A stretch of 7,545 bases of DNA from Candidatus Adiutrix sp. (GTDB taxonomy: Bacteria; Desulfobacterota; Desulfarculia; Adiutricales; Adiutricaceae). The position numbers and the translations under genes are program-made. The notes beneath the pieces were generated by a model. That model was not told where the DNA came from and ran no database searches. It was given only the letters and a program-made list of their open reading frames with translations. The stretch covers positions 1 through 7,545 of the forward strand of contig JAITVE010000254.1 of assembly GCA_031285975.1 (NCBI GenBank), written 5' to 3'. Below, piece by piece: positions 5,864 through 7,545 of this stretch (the stretch's first letter is position 1; each line of letters begins with the position of its first letter).

Positions 5864-6048
5864 GTCGCACACTCCTGGCTTGGGGATAAATATATGCCCC
5901 CGAGCCCGGACACGCGCCCCGCCGTGAAGACGGGGCCCCCGGCAGGCCGAGCCTGAGCCGGATAGTGTTCGAACGCCGCTACCATAACGGGTTTAGCGAG
6001 GGCCGGAAATACCGAAGTCACTTCGATTTTCTGGCTATGTATGCCGTG
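5864..6048 (-). other. Long structured 5' leader of the MFS gene
   Basis: About 180 nt lie between the predicted start of transcription (near 6042) and the ATG. The stretch holds several short perfect inverted repeats: CGAAG/CTTCG (6013-6025, 3-nt loop), the palindrome GTTCGAAC (5967-5974), CAGGC/GCCTG (5943-5955), and GGGG/CCCC around an AT loop (5882-5900) directly upstream of the ribosome site. I see no T-tract terminator, no aromatic-type leader peptide and no known riboswitch core. It may fold into a regulatory RNA or simply contain operator sites. Confidence 0.35.
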
Positions 6049-6077
6049 ATTTTATAAAATAACCGCTCCCAAGTCAA
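6049..6077 (-). promoter_or_regulatory. Sigma70-type promoter for the MFS gene
   Basis: Reading the minus strand, TTGACT (complement of 6072-6077) and TAAAAT (complement of 6049-6054) are separated by 17 bp. Both boxes are close to consensus and the spacing is ideal. No better promoter is seen nearer the gene; the TATATT near 5890 lacks a -35 partner. Confidence 0.6.
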
Positions 6078-6137
6078 GAAATTCCGGGAATCGCAAAAAC
6101 TCCACAGCCTCTCCATATTTTTTCCACAGTCACCGGC

Positions 6138-6171
6138 TATGATGTGAACCGTTGGCCCACAAAACGTTCAC
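6138..6171 (+). promoter_or_regulatory. Possible -10 box followed by an inverted repeat
   Basis: TATGAT (6138-6143) is a fair -10 but the -35 position (ATATTT, 6115-6120) is poor. It is followed at once by GTGAAC (6144-6149) and GTTCAC (6166-6171), with an inner GTT/AAC pairing (6151-6153 with 6163-6165). This could be an operator for a repressor or activator, or a 5' hairpin of the following transcript. Two CCACAG copies (6102-6107, 6124-6129), 22 nt apart, lie upstream. Confidence 0.35.
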
Positions 6172-6201
6172 GCCCCGAAGGGCCCGAAAAAAGGAGAGAG
6201 T

Positions 6202-6297
6202 ATGCGCTGGATGTCCATAGTTACCTTGCTGGCCTTGTTTTTTGCCGGAACAGCGGAATTCGGCCGCGCCTGCCTCCAAGCCGCCGGGGTGCTGTGA
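6202..6297 (+). CDS. Possible 31-residue membrane or secreted peptide
   Basis: The ORF starts at ATG 6202 with a strong ribosome site (AAGGAGAG, 6191-6198) and ends at TGA. It begins MRWM, followed by a hydrophobic stretch (SIVTLLALFFAGTA) that looks like a signal peptide or single membrane helix, then a short tail with one Cys. I do not recognise it. The promoter-like region and ribosome site argue that translation starts here, but the peptide could be the head of a broken secreted-protein gene, since the ORF ends soon after the hydrophobic part and the downstream DNA has an AT-richer character. Confidence 0.4.
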   Translation: MRWMSIVTLLALFFAGTAEFGRACLQAAGVL

Positions 6298-6459
6298 TGA
6301 CGGATACATCCGCATAGCCCATATTTTCAACAGAACGGCGAAGTTCATACGTCTTGAGGGTAATCGGATAAAGCGCTGCGCCGCTATTTTATTCCGTATC
6401 GCAGATAATGCTTATGCTTTACTTTCGATGTAATTACAGTAATATAGGTAGATTTTGGC
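6298..6459. other. AT-richer stretch without a recognisable gene
   Basis: Base composition drops clearly compared with the flanking genes. A plus-frame reading from a TTG at 6242 stays open to 6433 and is rich in Ile/Arg in its second half, but it has no ribosome site and no family resemblance. A short inverted repeat CGGAT/ATCCG lies at 6301-6312. TTTACT (6418-6423) and TAATAT (6440-6445), 16 bp apart, could be a weak sigma70 promoter for the next gene. The stretch may be remnant or intergenic DNA. Confidence 0.3.
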
Positions 6460-6474
6460 GGTACATTTCTTGCA
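6460..6474 (+). promoter_or_regulatory. Probable sigma54 (-24/-12) promoter
   Basis: GGTAC (6460-6464), N5, TTGCA (6470-6474): the GG and GC elements are 12 nt apart as sigma54 requires. The -12 half is perfect and the -24 half has one mismatch to GGCAC. Transcription would start near 6485, about 43 nt before the next ATG. Sigma54 control would fit a motility-linked gene. No enhancer-binding-protein site can be assigned. Confidence 0.5.
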
Positions 6475-6527
6475 TGGTGTAAGCGCGGCGGGGAAAATTT
6501 TGCCTACAGCTCTAGTGGAGGTTCACC

Positions 6528-7445
6528 ATGCAGGTATCAAATGCACATAATCCCTATGGAGCGGCGTATGCGAAAAACGTCGCCGCCTCCCGCGCCGCGC
6601 AGGGCGCGCCGCCCGCCGCGTCGTTCGCCGAGTGCCTGGACAAAGTAACGGTTTCGCAGGAAGCCCGCGATAAAAAAGTGTCCTGGGACTACGAAAATCT
6701 GCCCTCGGTCGCCGCCGACGTGAAAGCGTATCACAAGCTGCTCGACGAGGGGCGCGGCCCGGTCATCAATACGGACAAATGGCTGCCGGAAAACCGGGCC
6801 CGCCTGGAAAAAATTGAGGCGGAAATGGACAAAATAAAGGCCTCGGAAGGATATGCCGACCCCAGCCAGCGCTCGGACACCACGCATAAAAAAATGTGGG
6901 ACTTGACGTCCCAGCGGGCGGTGCTGGAAACGTACGGCGAATCAAAGGTGGTGACGGATAAAATGATGGCCGTGGGGGCTTCCGCCTACCGCGAAGCCGA
7001 ACGGGACTGGGCGGACGCGAACGGGTATCAGACGGAACAATGGGCCCAGGAAGGCCCCGCCGCCACCGCCGCCTTGCTCACCGCGCTGGCCACCGGCACC
7101 CCCCGCGACCCCGAAGAGCTTGAGAAGCGGCTGGAAGAGTGGAAAAACAGCCAACTGGCCGGCAACAGCGGCTCACAAACCAAAAAAGAATTCAAGGCCT
7201 ACATGGACAAGGCCCTCGGGCGGGGAAAACCGCAACCCGCCAAGAGCCCCGAGGAAAAAATCAAGGAACTGACCGCCAAGATCAAAACCCTGCAAACGCG
7301 GCTCGGCGAAGTCATGACTGACAAAAACCTCCCGTCCGCCGCCAAAAGCAGCCAGGCCCAGGCCCTGACCTCCCAAATCAACGGCCTCCACGCCCAAATC
7401 GCGGAACTGTCCAAATCCGTCGCCGAAGACGCCGCCGAGGGCTGA
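6528..7445 (+). CDS. Hypothetical coiled-coil protein with FlxA-like C-terminus
   Basis: 305 residues, soluble, without signal peptide or membrane helix. The ribosome site TGGAGG (6516-6521) is 6 nt before ATG. The N-terminus (1-35) is Ala-rich and low complexity, then VTVSQEARD (40-48), a short motif that recalls the VSIS-x-EAR segment found in several flagellar and type III-exported proteins. The middle (about 50-190) is helical and charged. Residues 240-305 form a heptad-rich pair of helices (IKELTAKIKTLQ, then LTSQINGLHAQIAEL) around a short linker, which resembles the FlxA-like family (PF14282). In E. coli flxA is a flagellar-regulon gene of unknown role. Together with the upstream sigma54-like promoter this suggests a motility or export link, but that is inference. 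The gene is monocistronic as far as visible. Confidence 0.7.
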   Translation: MQVSNAHNPYGAAYAKNVAASRAAQGAPPAASFAECLDKVTVSQEARDKKVSWDYENLPSVAADVKAYHKLLDEGRGPVINTDKWLPENRARLEKIEAEMDKIKASEGYADPSQRSDTTHKKMWDLTSQRAVLETYGESKVVTDKMMAVGASAYREAERDWADANGYQTEQWAQEGPAATAALLTALATGTPRDPEELEKRLEEWKNSQLAGNSGSQTKKEFKAYMDKALGRGKPQPAKSPEEKIKELTAKIKTLQTRLGEVMTDKNLPSAAKSSQAQALTSQINGLHAQIAELSKSVAEDAAEG

Positions 7446-7469
7446 TATTTTTCAACAGCATGATGTCGT

Positions 7470-7513
7470 CGGGGCCCAATAAAAAACCCTGGAAAGCGGC
7501 CCGCCAATTTTTT
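7470..7513 (+). terminator. Weak candidate terminator after the FlxA-like gene
   Basis: GGGCC (7472-7476) pairs with GGCCC (7498-7502), with one extra pair across a bulge (7470 with 7503), and six T's follow at 7508-7513. The loop is long (21 nt) and the T-tract starts 4 nt after the stem, so this is only a modest candidate. No other gene is visible up to the window end. Confidence 0.35.
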
Positions 7514-7545
7514 ACACAAGAGCAATTTTGCAATTACCAGGCGTT

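Noticed and set aside
5991..6004. Plus-strand GTTTAGCGAGGGCC resembling the leader motif, as a possible third attenuator
   Set aside because: It has no aromatic codon run, no leader ORF with a ribosome site, no GC hairpin with T-tract, and lies in the minus-strand MFS leader. Likely chance.
6456..6474. TGGC...TTGC read as a sigma54 promoter starting at 6456
   Set aside because: The GG-to-GC spacing in that register is 15 nt instead of 12; the register starting at GG 6460 fits.
1..7545. CRISPR array, tRNA, rRNA, insertion sequence or attachment site
   Set aside because: No regularly spaced repeats, no tRNA-like cloverleaf with CCA end, no transposase and no flanking terminal repeats were seen on either strand.

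Overview
The window looks like chromosomal DNA of a high-GC Gram-negative anaerobe. Codon use, gene types and the style of the small regulatory proteins suggest a Desulfovibrionaceae-type member of the Desulfobacterota. This assignment is an inference from composition and gene content; no rRNA or other marker gene is present.

Layout. A small helix-turn-helix protein gene (14-247) ends in an intrinsic terminator (229-281) whose T-tract abuts a strong sigma70-type promoter (283-312). That promoter drives an unusual leader of about 400 nt. It holds two short peptide genes in series (342-422 and 527-613), each with a dense run of Tyr/Phe/Trp codons and each followed by a perfect 11-bp GC-rich hairpin plus seven T's. 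In both copies a GCGAGG strand just after the aromatic codons can pair with CCTCGC in the top of the terminator, giving a competing antiterminator. This is the architecture of ribosome-mediated transcription attenuation, present twice in tandem.

The leader feeds a tightly coupled three-gene operon with 4-nt overlaps (ATGA, GTGA): a sodium:solute symporter (729-2198), an Ldh_2-family 2-hydroxyacid dehydrogenase (2195-3277) and a LarA-family nickel-pincer-nucleotide 2-hydroxyacid racemase (3274-4557) with all key residues present. Because the leader reads shortage of charged aromatic tRNAs, I propose that the operon scavenges aryl-lactates (phenyllactate, 4-hydroxyphenyllactate, possibly indolelactate). 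They would be imported, racemised and oxidised to aryl-pyruvates, which are one transamination away from Phe, Tyr and Trp. This is the most interesting hypothesis in the window; the substrate is inferred, not shown.

A shared hairpin (4582-4621) separates the operon from a convergent MFS transporter gene (4634-5863, minus strand), which has its own promoter (6049-6077) and an unusually long, hairpin-rich 5' leader. To the right is a small membrane-peptide ORF of uncertain reality (6202-6297), an AT-richer stretch without clear genes, a probable sigma54 promoter (6460-6474), and a gene for a coiled-coil protein with a FlxA-like C-terminus (6528-7445) that may be linked to motility.
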